DNA of 64,000 nucleotides from Prado023 sp963747335 (GTDB lineage: Bacteria > Actinomycetota > Actinomycetes > S36-B12 > CAIYMF01), in contig CAVVEV010000011.1 of NCBI GenBank assembly GCA_963747335.1, positions 1 through 64,000 of the forward strand. The letters are read 5' to 3'. Position numbers and translations under genes: made by a program. Shown here piece after piece: positions 19,311-27,864 of the stretch. Within the stretch, counting starts at the first letter, position 1, and the number at the start of each line of letters is the position of its first letter. The notes beneath the pieces were generated by a model that saw nothing but the letters and a program-made list of their open reading frames with translations, was not told where the DNA came from and did not search any database.

Positions 19311-21074
19311 TCAGGGCACCAGCGGACCTTCTGCCTCGATGCGCTGGACGGCCAGGTCGATGGTGGGCAGGACGTGGTCCTCGCCGACGACGTCCAGGAC
19401 GCCCACGGAGCGGGCGAACGCGAGCGCCGGTGCGTGGACGTCGGTGAGGTAGACCTCGACCCCGCGGCCGTGGATCTCCTGGCCCATCGCGATGAGGGTC
19501 TTCGCGGAGGTGAGGTCGAGTCGGTCCTGTGCCCCGAGGTCCAGGACGAGGGCCCGGGGGGCCGGGTCGGCGGCCTCCAGCACCGCACGGATCTGGTCGC
19601 GCACGGTGAGGGCGTTGGCGTAGTACAGGGCCCCGTGCAGCCGCAGGATCAGGATGCCGGGAACGGGGGTGTTCTCCGGGTGGCGGTCCAGGTCCGAGTA
19701 GGCACCGGGGGCGCCGGGGATCCGCCCGACAGAGGCCAGGTGCGGGCGGCTGGACTGGTAGACCACGAACACCAGGGAGGCGACCAGGCCGATGATCATG
19801 CCCTCCAGGACGTCGATGAGCAGGACGCCGAGCATGGCCAGCAGGCCGAACCAGAACTCGGTGCGGGACTCGTGGCGCAGGGTGCGCAGCTTGCGCGAGG
19901 CGATGATGTGCCAGACAGCGTGGATGATCAGCGCGCCGAGCACGGCCTCGGGCAGGGTGGCGAACAGCGGTGTGAGGAACAGCAGCGTGATGACGGTCGC
20001 CACCCACGCGATGAGGTTCGCGACCTGGGTCTGGGCCCCTGCGCCTTCCTTGACCGCGGAGGCGGACATGCTGCCGGCGGCGAGCATCCCGCCGAACAGG
20101 GAGCTGATTATGTTGGCGCCTGCGTGGGCGTTGAGCTCCTGGTTGGCGTCGACCTCGTAGCCGTGCTTGTCGGCGAACTCGTGGGCCACGCCCAGCGACT
20201 CGCTGTACGCGACGAGGAACACCCCGATGGCCGGCAGCACCATCGCCAGGTAGGTTTCCAACGGGACGGCCGTGAACGCGAGCGAGGGCAGGCCCTGAGG
20301 CAGGGTGCCGACGACCTCGACACCCTGGGTGCCCTCGAGGTCCAGCCACTTGCTGACCAGGATCGTCGCGAAGAGCACCACCAATCCAGCCGGGAGCTTC
20401 GGGTTGATGCGTGGCATCCAGAACAGCACGGCGACGCTCGCGGCGCCGATCGCGAAGGAGGTCCAGTTGGCCTCGGGGAGCTCCCTGATGATCCCGAGCA
20501 GCTTCTGCACGGTGTTGCCCTCGGGCTTCTCCACGCCGAACAGCTTGTTCAGCTGCCCGACGGCCACGAAGATGGCCAGGCCCATCACGAAGCCGTCCAT
20601 GACCGGCTTGGACAGGAACTGCGTGACGAACCCCAGGCGCAGCATCCCGGCGCCCAGGAACACCAACCCGGTGACCAGCACGAACGCCGCCGCGCTCGCA
20701 CCATAGGTCCCCGGGTCGTCGGCGTCTCCGGCCGTGGCGATCACCGCGGCCGAGACCGAGGACGCCAACAACGCTGCCGTGGCGGAGGTCGGACCGACCG
20801 ACAGGTGCCGCGAGGTGCCCATCAGCGCGTAGATCGCCAACGACACGACCAGCGTGTAGAGGCCCGCCTGCGGGGGCAGGCCCGCGATGCCGGCGTAGGC
20901 CATGCCCTCCGGGACGAGCAGGCCCCACAGGGTCAGCCCCGCGATCGCATCCCGCCCCCACCAATCACGCTGGTACGTCGGCCCCCAGGTCAGGATCGGC
21001 AGGTACGGCGCAACCTGCGTCCGCATCCTGGTCTGACCCACCACGTCGTTGCCCTCGGTGCGCACCGCGCCCAT
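19311..21074 (-). CDS. SulP-family anion transporter with C-terminal STAS domain
   Basis: 587 residues; ATG 21074 follows GGGAGGGAG. The N-terminus has the classical SulP signature region (AIAGLTLWGLLVPEGMAYAG, GLPPQAGLYTLVVSLAIYAL, SRHLSVGPTSATAALLASSV), followed by the full membrane domain (LVAYSESLGVAHEFADKHGY, NIISSLFGGMLAAGSMSASA) and a cytoplasmic STAS domain at about 455-575 (ILRLHGALYYANALTVRDQI, ALVLDLGAQDRLDLTS). It is closer to canonical bacterial sulfate/bicarbonate SulP carriers than the 17.6-kb gene, so the pair is not a simple tandem duplication. It shares a divergent promoter region containing dyad site F with the sulfatase gene. Confidence 0.92.
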   Translation of the reverse strand: MGAVRTEGNDVVGQTRMRTQVAPYLPILTWGPTYQRDWWGRDAIAGLTLWGLLVPEGMAYAGIAGLPPQAGLYTLVVSLAIYALMGTSRHLSVGPTSATAALLASSVSAAVIATAGDADDPGTYGASAAAFVLVTGLVFLGAGMLRLGFVTQFLSKPVMDGFVMGLAIFVAVGQLNKLFGVEKPEGNTVQKLLGIIRELPEANWTSFAIGAASVAVLFWMPRINPKLPAGLVVLFATILVSKWLDLEGTQGVEVVGTLPQGLPSLAFTAVPLETYLAMVLPAIGVFLVAYSESLGVAHEFADKHGYEVDANQELNAHAGANIISSLFGGMLAAGSMSASAVKEGAGAQTQVANLIAWVATVITLLFLTPLFATLPEAVLGALIIHAVWHIIASRKLRTLRHESRTEFWFGLLAMLGVLLIDVLEGMIIGLVASLVFVVYQSSRPHLASVGRIPGAPGAYSDLDRHPENTPVPGILILRLHGALYYANALTVRDQIRAVLEAADPAPRALVLDLGAQDRLDLTSAKTLIAMGQEIHGRGVEVYLTDVHAPALAFARSVGVLDVVGEDHVLPTIDLAVQRIEAEGPLVP

Positions 21075-21128
21075 CGCAGACTCCCTCCCATGCCGGCCCG
21101 AGGCTACCGACCGGCTGCCCCCGCGTAA

Positions 21129-21145
21129 TCATCCTGAACGGATGA
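21129..21145. promoter_or_regulatory. Dyad site F, TCATCC-N5-GGATGA
   Basis: Perfect copy, extended to ATCATCC/GGATGAT, in the 176-base space between the divergent SulP and sulfatase genes; it could control both. Confidence 0.55.
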
Positions 21146-21250
21146 TGCCTCGACGCACCGATCAGGACACGATGACCCCAACACGGGACAGTTGTAGTCC
21201 ATCGGGCTGACCGCCTGTCGAGGTGCGGACGCCCACGGAAGGGAGAGCAC

Positions 21251-24157
21251 GTGAGCGAGGGAACGCAGATGCTACTGGTGGCCGCATACCAGGAGCCGGC
21301 TGTGGCGCAGTCGGAGTTCGACGCGCTGGTCGGGAAGGTGGCGGTCAAGGAGGTCAGCACCCAGGGGATGATCCTGGTCGCCAAGGACGCCGACGGGAAG
21401 GTCACCGTTGCCGACACCGGCAACAACCTGGGCCGCAAGGGTGCGGGCTGGGGTGGCGGTGTCGGGGTGCTGGTCGGTCTGTTCGCCCCGCCGCTGCTGG
21501 CGTCCGTGGCGGTCGGCGCCGCGGCCGGCGCGGTCGTCGGGAAGTTCGCGGGCAGCAAGGTCACCGAGGCGATCCAGGAGCAGGTCAGCCAGAACCTCAA
21601 GCCGGGCACCGCCGTGATCATCGGGGTGTTCCCCGCGGAGCAGCGCATGCTCGTCGAGCAGGCCCTGCCCGGCTCACCGCTGAAGTCCGTCGTGGAGTCC
21701 GACGAGAAGGGCATCGACGAGCTCAAGCGCGCGCTGGGCGAGGCGATGGGGAAGTTCGCCCCCGACCGCACCGTGCTGCCGATCAGGGAGAAGGTGTTCT
21801 CCGGTGTCGCTGGACTGACGATCGACGAGTCGGTGGGCGACTGGAGCATCGTGGCGCCGGTGAAGGCCCCCGAGGACGCGCCCAACGTGCTGATCGTGCT
21901 GATCGACGACGCCGGGTTCGGCGGGCCGGACACCTTCGGTGGTGACATCCGCACCCCGGCCCTGACCCGGGTCCAGCAGCAGGGTGTCACCTACAACCGG
22001 TTCCACACGGCGGCCGTGTGCTCCCCGACACGCGCCGCGCTGCTCACCGGTCGCAACCACCACCGGGTCGGCATGGGCGGCATCGCCGAGTTCCCGGGGC
22101 CGTTCCCCGGCTACACCGGGATGGTTCCGCTGTCGTGCACCGCCCTGCCGCGAGTTCTGAAGGACAACGGGTACGTGACCGGCGGGTTCGGCAAGTGGCA
22201 CCTGACCCCCGGACGTGAGATGGGCGCCGCGGGGCCGTTCGACCGCTGGCCGAACGGGTGGGGCTTCGACCACTGGTGGGGCTTCCTGACGGGCGCTGCC
22301 GGCCAGTACGAGCCGATCATCACCCAGGACAACTCCGTCCTCGGCGTGCCCGAGGGGGAGGACGGAAAGCTCTACTACTTCCCCGACGACATCACCGACA
22401 AGACCGTCGAGTGGCTGCACGCCGTCCGCGCCCAGGACGCCGAGAAGCCGTGGTTCGTCTACTACTCCACCGGCGCCACCCACGCCCCGCACCACGTGGC
22501 CAAGGAGTGGGCCGACAAGTACAAGGGCCAGTTCGACGACGGGTGGGACGCCTACCGGGAGCGGACCCTGGAACGGCAGAAGAAGCTCGGGGTCGTCCCG
22601 GCGGACACCCAGCTCACGCCACGGCCCGACCCGTACCCCGCCTGGGACAGCCTGTCCGACGTCGAGCGGACGCTCTACGCCCGCCAGATGGAGGTGTTCG
22701 CCGGGTTCTCGGAGAACGCCGACTGGAACGTGGGTCGCCTGCTCGACGCCGTCGAGGAGATGGGCGAGATGGACAACACGATCGTGATCTACATCTGGGG
22801 CGACAACGGCGCCTCGATGGAGGGCACGGTCACCGGGTCGTTCAACGAGACCACGTTCTTCAACGGCCTCGTCCTCGACGCCGAGGAGCAGCTCGCGCTC
22901 ATCGACAAGTACGGCGGTATCGCCGAGCTCGGCGGCTTCCACACGGCGCCGCACTTCGCGGCCGCGTGGGCGCACGCCAACAACACGCCGTTCCAGTGGG
23001 GCAAGCAGATGGCCAGCCACCTCGGGGGGACCCGCGACCCGATGGTCGTCTCGTGGCCGAAGAGGATCGCCGGCGGCGGTGACCTGCGCACGCAGTTCAC
23101 CCACGTCGTCGACGTGGTGCCCACCATCCTCGAGGTGGCCGGGATCCCCGCGCCCACGACGGTCGACGGCGTTGCCCAGGAGCCGATGGACGGCACCAGC
23201 TTCGCCTACACCTTCGACGACCCGGACGCAGCCGAGCAGCACACCGTGCAGTACTTCGAGATGTACGGCAGCCGTGCGATCTACTCCGACGGGTGGTGGG
23301 CGTGCACGAAGCTCGACAAGCTCCCGTGGGACTTCTCGCCCGAGACCCTCGCCCGGTTCGGTCCGGGCAGCGGGTGGGACCCGAGGAAGGACGTCTGGGA
23401 GCTGTACTACCTGCCCGACGACTTCTCCCAGGCGCACAACCTCGCCGAGCAGCACCCGGAGAAGGTCGCTGAGCTGGTGGAGCTGTTCCTCGCCGAGGCT
23501 GAGCGCAACCGGGTGCTGCCGCTGCTCGGTGGGTTCGCGGCGTTCTTCGGCATCCTTCCGCCGATGCCGACGCGGACGCGGTTCAACTTCGCCGGTGACG
23601 TGCAGAACATCTCGACGACGATGATCCCGCGCATCTACGGCCGCTCGTACGCCATCGAAGCCGACGTGCACGTGCCCGAGGCGGGTGCCGAGGGCGTGCT
23701 CGTGGCGTTCGCGGACTTCATCGGCGGGTTCGCGCTGTGGGTCGACGAGAACGGGCTGCTGAACCACACCTACCAGTTCCTGGGCGTGGACACCTACCGG
23801 CAGACCTCGACCGAGCCGATCCCCACCGGCGACGTCATGCTGAAGATGCAGTTCGACGCCGACCAGCCCAAGCCCGGGACGGGCGGCCACGTCACACTCT
23901 GGGCCGGTGACAAGCAGATCGGCGAGGGGGACATCCCGCGCACGATCGCGCTGCTCTTCACCACCTATGCGGGCATGGACATCGGTCGCGACAACGGCGG
24001 TGTCGTCGACCTCGACTACGAGGACCGGGCGCCGTACGCGTTCACGGGCACGGTCCGCAACGTCGTGTTCGACCTCAAGCCGGCGCCCATCGACGAGGAG
24101 GAGGAGCTGCACCGGATGACCGCACAGGCCGGCGCCGCCCACGGAGCCGCCGGCTGA
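21251..24157 (+). CDS. Arylsulfatase fused to an N-terminal DUF1269-like domain
   Basis: 968 residues from GTG 21251 (GGAAGGGAG upstream). Residues 1 to about 175 resemble DUF1269: a beta-alpha unit followed by a Gly/Ala-rich hydrophobic stretch (GGGVGVLVGLFAPPLLASVA, about 65-100). Residues 205-770 are a type I sulfatase: metal ligands Asp219/Asp220 in VLIDDAGFGGPDTFGG, the formylglycine site Cys257 in CSPTRAALLTGR, and GKWHLTPG and IYIWGDNGASMEG further on. Residues about 775-960 form the C-terminal beta domain usual in large Pseudomonas-type arylsulfatases. No signal peptide is seen; the N-terminal domain could attach it to the membrane or another partner. The maturase gene lies downstream in the opposite direction, sharing a terminator. 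Confidence 0.92.
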   Translation: MSEGTQMLLVAAYQEPAVAQSEFDALVGKVAVKEVSTQGMILVAKDADGKVTVADTGNNLGRKGAGWGGGVGVLVGLFAPPLLASVAVGAAAGAVVGKFAGSKVTEAIQEQVSQNLKPGTAVIIGVFPAEQRMLVEQALPGSPLKSVVESDEKGIDELKRALGEAMGKFAPDRTVLPIREKVFSGVAGLTIDESVGDWSIVAPVKAPEDAPNVLIVLIDDAGFGGPDTFGGDIRTPALTRVQQQGVTYNRFHTAAVCSPTRAALLTGRNHHRVGMGGIAEFPGPFPGYTGMVPLSCTALPRVLKDNGYVTGGFGKWHLTPGREMGAAGPFDRWPNGWGFDHWWGFLTGAAGQYEPIITQDNSVLGVPEGEDGKLYYFPDDITDKTVEWLHAVRAQDAEKPWFVYYSTGATHAPHHVAKEWADKYKGQFDDGWDAYRERTLERQKKLGVVPADTQLTPRPDPYPAWDSLSDVERTLYARQMEVFAGFSENADWNVGRLLDAVEEMGEMDNTIVIYIWGDNGASMEGTVTGSFNETTFFNGLVLDAEEQLALIDKYGGIAELGGFHTAPHFAAAWAHANNTPFQWGKQMASHLGGTRDPMVVSWPKRIAGGGDLRTQFTHVVDVVPTILEVAGIPAPTTVDGVAQEPMDGTSFAYTFDDPDAAEQHTVQYFEMYGSRAIYSDGWWACTKLDKLPWDFSPETLARFGPGSGWDPRKDVWELYYLPDDFSQAHNLAEQHPEKVAELVELFLAEAERNRVLPLLGGFAAFFGILPPMPTRTRFNFAGDVQNISTTMIPRIYGRSYAIEADVHVPEAGAEGVLVAFADFIGGFALWVDENGLLNHTYQFLGVDTYRQTSTEPIPTGDVMLKMQFDADQPKPGTGGHVTLWAGDKQIGEGDIPRTIALLFTTYAGMDIGRDNGGVVDLDYEDRAPYAFTGTVRNVVFDLKPAPIDEEEELHRMTAQAGAAHGAAG

Positions 24158-24178
24158 GCGTTGCCGCAAACGTCGGGC

Positions 24179-24214
24179 GTGCCCGGTCACGTCCTTCGCG
24201 AGGTGACCGGGCAC
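24179..24214. terminator. Bidirectional hairpin between sulfatase and maturase genes
   Basis: A perfect 12-bp stem: GTGCCCGGTCAC at 24179-24190 and GTGACCGGGCAC at 24203-24214, with a 12-base loop. It sits between two convergent stops and can serve both strands. Confidence 0.75.
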
Positions 24215-24241
24215 GGCATCGTTCGGGAGGTTGCCCCTGCG

Positions 24242-25594
24242 TCAGGTGCTGCTGGCCACGGATGTTGGCGCGCCGTGGCACCGCTTGAACTTGCGCCCTG
24301 ACCCGCAGGTGCAGGGGTCGTTGCGCCCGCGTTGGGCGTCGGCCGCTGCGTACCAGTCGCGCAGGGCGGTGGCGTCCTGGCCAGCGCGCAGCCGTTCGGC
24401 CATGAACCGCATCGGCGCATCGACGTGGCCGAAGAACGCCTTGTACCCGGCGCACAGGTGGTGCAGGCCGGGCTCACCGTCGGGGGTCGTGGCGAAGCGG
24501 TCCTTGGGGCAGCCGCCGTTGCAGGCGAACCGGACGTCGCAGTCCAGGCAGTACTGCGGAAGGGTGTCAAGCTTGGCATTGCCGAACGCCCGCTGCGCGG
24601 ATGAGCCGACGAGGTCGAGCATGGTGCGCCCGTCGGCGATGTTGCCCAGCAGGTAGTCGGGTTCGACGTAGTGGTCACAGGAGTACAGGTCCCCGTTGTG
24701 CTCCAGGGCCAGCGCCGAGCCGCAGGTCTTCGCGTGCACGCAGATCCCGACCTGGTCCATGCCCATCCAGTGCGCCAGGGCGGTGTCGAACATCTGCACG
24801 AACACGTCGCTGACGTCGTGGCGGGCCCACTCCTCGAACACCTCGATGAGGAACCGCCCGTACTGCTCCCCGGTGACGCTGCGATGGGTCACAGCCGACC
24901 CGGCCTGCCGGTACAGCGGGCGGTCCTTGGCCCGCACCCCCCAGCCGGAGTCGGCCATGGGAAGCATCTCCGGGGTCATCCGCTCCACGATCGGGATGAA
25001 CTGGATGAACCCCGCCCCCAGGTCGTCGCGCAGGAACCGGTACACCTCCAGCCCGTGGTCGGCGTTGGCCGCGTTCACGGTGGTCAGGGCATTCCACTCC
25101 ACGCCGTGGCGGCGCAGCACGTCGCTGCCGCGAAGGACGCGGTCGAAGGTCGGCTTGCCCCCCTTGTCGACCCGGTACGCGTCATGCATCTGGCGGGGCC
25201 CGTCGATCGACAGCCCGACCAGGAACCCGTTCTCGGCCAGGAATGCGCCCCACGCGTCATCCAGCAGCGTCCCGTTGGTCTGGATCGTGTGCAGCACGCT
25301 CTGGCCTGGGCCCGCGAACCGTGCGGCCAGCTCGACGCTGCGGGCGAAGAACTCCAGCCCCATCAGAGTCGGCTCCCCACCCTGGTAGGACACGTTCACC
25401 TCAGCGTCGGCCGGGTGGGCGGCGAACAGCTGCTGCAGGTACCTCTCGTGGATCTCCGGGGCCATCCGGAACGCGCTGTCCGGGTATAGCTGCTCCTTGG
25501 ACAGGAAGAAGCAGTACTCACAGTCCAGGTTGCACACCGCACCCGTCGGCTTGGACATCACGTGAAAGTCTCGCTGCGCGCCTGCTCGGCTCAT
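24242..25594 (-). CDS. Anaerobic-type sulfatase maturase (radical SAM, SPASM) with SEC-C tail
   Basis: 450 residues; ATG 25594 has GGAGGG 8-9 bases upstream. The radical SAM cluster motif CNLDCEYC is near residue 18, followed by YQGGEPTLMG and IQTNGTLLDDAW. The C-terminal half carries the cysteines of the SPASM auxiliary clusters (CVHAKTCGSALALEHNGDLY, SCDHY, YCLDCDVRFACNGGCPKDR, LCAGY). These enzymes oxidise the active-site Cys or Ser of sulfatases to formylglycine. The last 25 residues add a SEC-C zinc motif (RNDPCTCGSGRKFKRCHG). The neighbouring sulfatase has a Cys-type site, which fits. A 15-base dyad lies just upstream. Confidence 0.93.
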   Translation of the reverse strand: MSRAGAQRDFHVMSKPTGAVCNLDCEYCFFLSKEQLYPDSAFRMAPEIHERYLQQLFAAHPADAEVNVSYQGGEPTLMGLEFFARSVELAARFAGPGQSVLHTIQTNGTLLDDAWGAFLAENGFLVGLSIDGPRQMHDAYRVDKGGKPTFDRVLRGSDVLRRHGVEWNALTTVNAANADHGLEVYRFLRDDLGAGFIQFIPIVERMTPEMLPMADSGWGVRAKDRPLYRQAGSAVTHRSVTGEQYGRFLIEVFEEWARHDVSDVFVQMFDTALAHWMGMDQVGICVHAKTCGSALALEHNGDLYSCDHYVEPDYLLGNIADGRTMLDLVGSSAQRAFGNAKLDTLPQYCLDCDVRFACNGGCPKDRFATTPDGEPGLHHLCAGYKAFFGHVDAPMRFMAERLRAGQDATALRDWYAAADAQRGRNDPCTCGSGRKFKRCHGAPTSVASST

Positions 25595-26030
25595 CTGCGC
25601 ACCCTCCACTTCTCCGCCAGAAGGGACATCTTGTCCCACAACGGGGCGGGAGCACGATCCGATCGGGACGAGTGTCCGGTGCGGGCAGGCCCATCTGGCC
25701 GCCATGGCCCTGTGTATCGACCACCGCGTCCACCTCGATCCGGGTGGGGTCGGGGTGGACGTCGGCTACCAGATCGGCGATCAGGTCCACTGCCAGGCTG
25801 GTCGCTTCGTCAATGGCGATGGCGGTGCCCGGCGGGTACAGGGTGACCGTCAAGTCGAACTGGTGCATCAGGGCTCGCCGGTCGTCGAAGAGGGGCCGGG
25901 GGTCGGTGATCCAGCTCGGCAGCCCGAGCACACCGTGGGCGGGGGCGAACCGGCCCTCGTCGTCGTACACAGCCTCCCGGTACACGGCAGCGGGCGGCGG
26001 GTCGCCCGGCTGGTCACCGGTCCCGCGCAT
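25518..26030 (-). CDS. Hypothetical protein overlapping the maturase start
   Basis: 170 residues from ATG 26030. The first 120 residues look protein-like (VYDDEGRFAPAHGVLGLPSW, MHQFDLTVTLYPPGTAIAID, ADVHPDPTRIEVDAVVDTQG). The last 25 residues are read from the maturase coding region in another frame and are unlikely to be meaningful, so a frameshift near 25640 may hide the real end. No family is recognised and there is no obvious ribosome site. Confidence 0.4.
   Translation of the reverse strand: MRGTGDQPGDPPPAAVYREAVYDDEGRFAPAHGVLGLPSWITDPRPLFDDRRALMHQFDLTVTLYPPGTAIAIDEATSLAVDLIADLVADVHPDPTRIEVDAVVDTQGHGGQMGLPAPDTRPDRIVLPPRCGTRCPFWRRSGGCADEPSRRAARLSRDVQADGCGVQPGL
25625..25639. promoter_or_regulatory. 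Dyad GGGACA-TCT-TGTCCC upstream of the maturase
   Basis: Perfect 6+6 inverted repeat 31-45 bases before the maturase start codon. The half-site GGGAC resembles DevR/DosR-like sites, but the spacing differs from that consensus, so no regulator can be named. Confidence 0.4.
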
Positions 26031-26178
26031 CGATGGACGCGGCGTTCACCACGTCCATGAACGCAACTGTGGTCGGCCGTTCGCCTTTCTCATCTCACCC
26101 AGCGTGACCAAGACGGGAGGGGCCCACCACTCGAGGCCAATCCCGCCGGCGAGGCGTCGGATTAGGGTGTGGTTGGGG

Positions 26179-26496
26179 TCAGTCGTCCGTGCCGGGGTCC
26201 GCTGGGGTGATGCGAGGGGTCGGCGTCGGTGGCGGACCACTGGGGGCGTGTGGGGGCGATGTGGCGAGCCCTCCCGTTTCGCTGGGGTAGATGGGAAGAG
26301 GCACGATCGTGCCGGACCAACTCGGTTCCGGGCTTCTGGGGTGCGGGGTCGCCGCGGATGACGACGGGGTCGGATCCCCGCCGCCGGGACAGCCGGCCAG
26401 GACGGGCACCCCCACGACCAGGAGGAGCGCTGAGGCCGACACGCGGACTCGCAGGATGTGGCAGCCTGGGCGGCGGTGAGCCCGGGATCCGTCCAT
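26179..26496 (-). CDS. Small Pro/Thr-rich lipoprotein
   Basis: 105 residues. ATG 26496 is supported by GAGGAGG about 8-10 bases upstream. The signal SASALLLVVGVPVLAGC ends in a lipobox (LAGC), so the product should be a lipid-anchored exported protein. The mature part is short and dominated by Pro, Ser and Thr (GGGDPTPSSSAATPHPRSPE, PTPTPRITPADPGTDD) without a recognisable domain; it probably acts as a flexible surface or linker peptide. The frame continues far upstream, but codon use there is unconvincing. Confidence 0.6.
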   Translation of the reverse strand: MDGSRAHRRPGCHILRVRVSASALLLVVGVPVLAGCPGGGDPTPSSSAATPHPRSPEPSWSGTIVPLPIYPSETGGLATSPPHAPSGPPPTPTPRITPADPGTDD

Positions 26497-26798
26497 CGCG
26501 ACGTGCACCTCCTCGAGCTGCCCCCGGCAGGTGGTCGCAGTATGCCGAACTCCCGTGTCGGGTGGCCGCGCTGCCGGGCGTACGCTGCTGATTGAGAGTC
26601 CCCAGGTCCCGATGTCCATGGATGTGGTCCCGGCGCTTGTGTGGCCACCTGATGCCCTTGCGTCGCCTGTTCCGGTGAGGCGCTGCCGACCCTGACGTGG
26701 GTCTTCGGGCAGGCCATGGGCGCTCGATCGGCGGGTGGGCGAGGCCGCCCCGACGCACGCGCGGAACGGGCGTGGGGTAAGCCATGTCGCGTCACGCG

Positions 26799-27845
26799 TC
26801 ACCCACCGGAGCAGGAATTGGCGATCTCGGCAGACCCCTCCTCTGACTGCATGGTGCAGACGAAGTCGAGGCGTAGGTCAGCAGTGTGGGGCACGACGAC
26901 AACCGTCCAGGGTCTGTCGGGGCGCCCGAAGTCGGGTGTTACGAGGAACAGCCGATCGTTGGCTTCCATGAGCAGGTGCATCCCCTCGTAGCGGAACCGG
27001 GGGGCCCCTGAGTAGCCCTGGGGGCCGGGGAGGAGAGCGCCATCGACCCCGGGCAGGCTGATGTCCAGTGGTTGGCTTGATGTGATCACGACCATGGGCT
27101 CTCGGTTGAGCTCCGCGGCGAATCTGTTGATGGATCCTCGGCCGTCCTCAAACGCCAACCTCAGCACGACGGCGAACAGCCCGACCAACACCAGCGCGGC
27201 GACGGCCCCAAGGAGCCAGCCACGCTGTGGGCTCAACAAGCCGCTGAGGCGAGGTGACGCAGTGCGGGTGGCAGCATCATCCATGACCTCACCGGAGTGC
27301 GGCTCCGGCGACGGTGCAGACATGTCCCGTTGGATGTCCGCGAGCGACACGGCCGCCCAGAGGGCAACTGCTCCCGCCATGATGAGGACGGCGGCCGTGT
27401 GTGCTGGGCGCTGGTAGCGGACTGAGCCCAGCAGTACTGCGCCTGCTGTGATCGAGGCAGCGGCCAGGGCGAGAAGCGCCCAGCCGATCCGGTTGACGCT
27501 GGGAGTCGACAGGCCTCCTGCCGAGATGCGATGGCGGGTAAACCTCCCGGCGGCGCTGGCGGCGACAGCGATGAGCACGACGGCCAGCAAGCCCAACCCG
27601 AACGGCTTGAAGAGCGGGCTGACGCTGCGCAACAGGTAGTCGTTGGTCGAGTAGCCGAAGAGTGACTGATCCAGACCGGCGGCTTCCGCGGCGGCGTCCG
27701 TTCTGGCCCAGCCGAAGTAGAACAGCAGTGCGGTGATGACGGCCGTGGGCGCAACCAACTTCAGGGCCGAGGACAGGACTCGCGGGAGGCCCTCAGATGA
27801 CTCGCCACTGCCCACGGACCCCGGCTGCCCAGACGGACTCGTCAT
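26799..27845 (-). CDS. Multi-pass membrane protein of unknown function
   Basis: 348 residues from ATG 27845 with AGGAG six bases upstream. Five predicted membrane segments are visible: LKLVAPTAVITALLFYFGWA, LFKPFGLGLLAVVLIAVAAS, IGWALLALAAASITAGAVLL, VLIMAGAVALWAAVSLADIQ and WLLGAVAALVLVGLFAVVLR. A soluble C-terminal domain of about 110 residues (FAAELNREPMVVITSSQPLD, FLVTPDFGRPDRPWTVVVVP) follows and probably faces outside. The first loop (DQSLFGYSTNDYLLRSVSPL) resembles a motif found in uncharacterised actinobacterial membrane proteins. It starts 20 bases after the lipoprotein gene stop, so the two form an operon. Confidence 0.75.
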   Translation of the reverse strand: MTSPSGQPGSVGSGESSEGLPRVLSSALKLVAPTAVITALLFYFGWARTDAAAEAAGLDQSLFGYSTNDYLLRSVSPLFKPFGLGLLAVVLIAVAASAAGRFTRHRISAGGLSTPSVNRIGWALLALAAASITAGAVLLGSVRYQRPAHTAAVLIMAGAVALWAAVSLADIQRDMSAPSPEPHSGEVMDDAATRTASPRLSGLLSPQRGWLLGAVAALVLVGLFAVVLRLAFEDGRGSINRFAAELNREPMVVITSSQPLDISLPGVDGALLPGPQGYSGAPRFRYEGMHLLMEANDRLFLVTPDFGRPDRPWTVVVVPHTADLRLDFVCTMQSEEGSAEIANSCSGG

Positions 27846-27864
27846 GATGACTCCTGGCCTGTCG

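Noticed and set aside
21674..24214. Long minus-strand open frame opposite the sulfatase
   Set aside because: Shadow of the sulfatase gene; the sequence is low-complexity and Val/Leu/Arg-rich with no conserved motifs.
25625..25639. DosR/DevR box
   Set aside because: The half-sites fit but the spacing does not, and no DevR gene is in the window. Kept only as an unnamed dyad.
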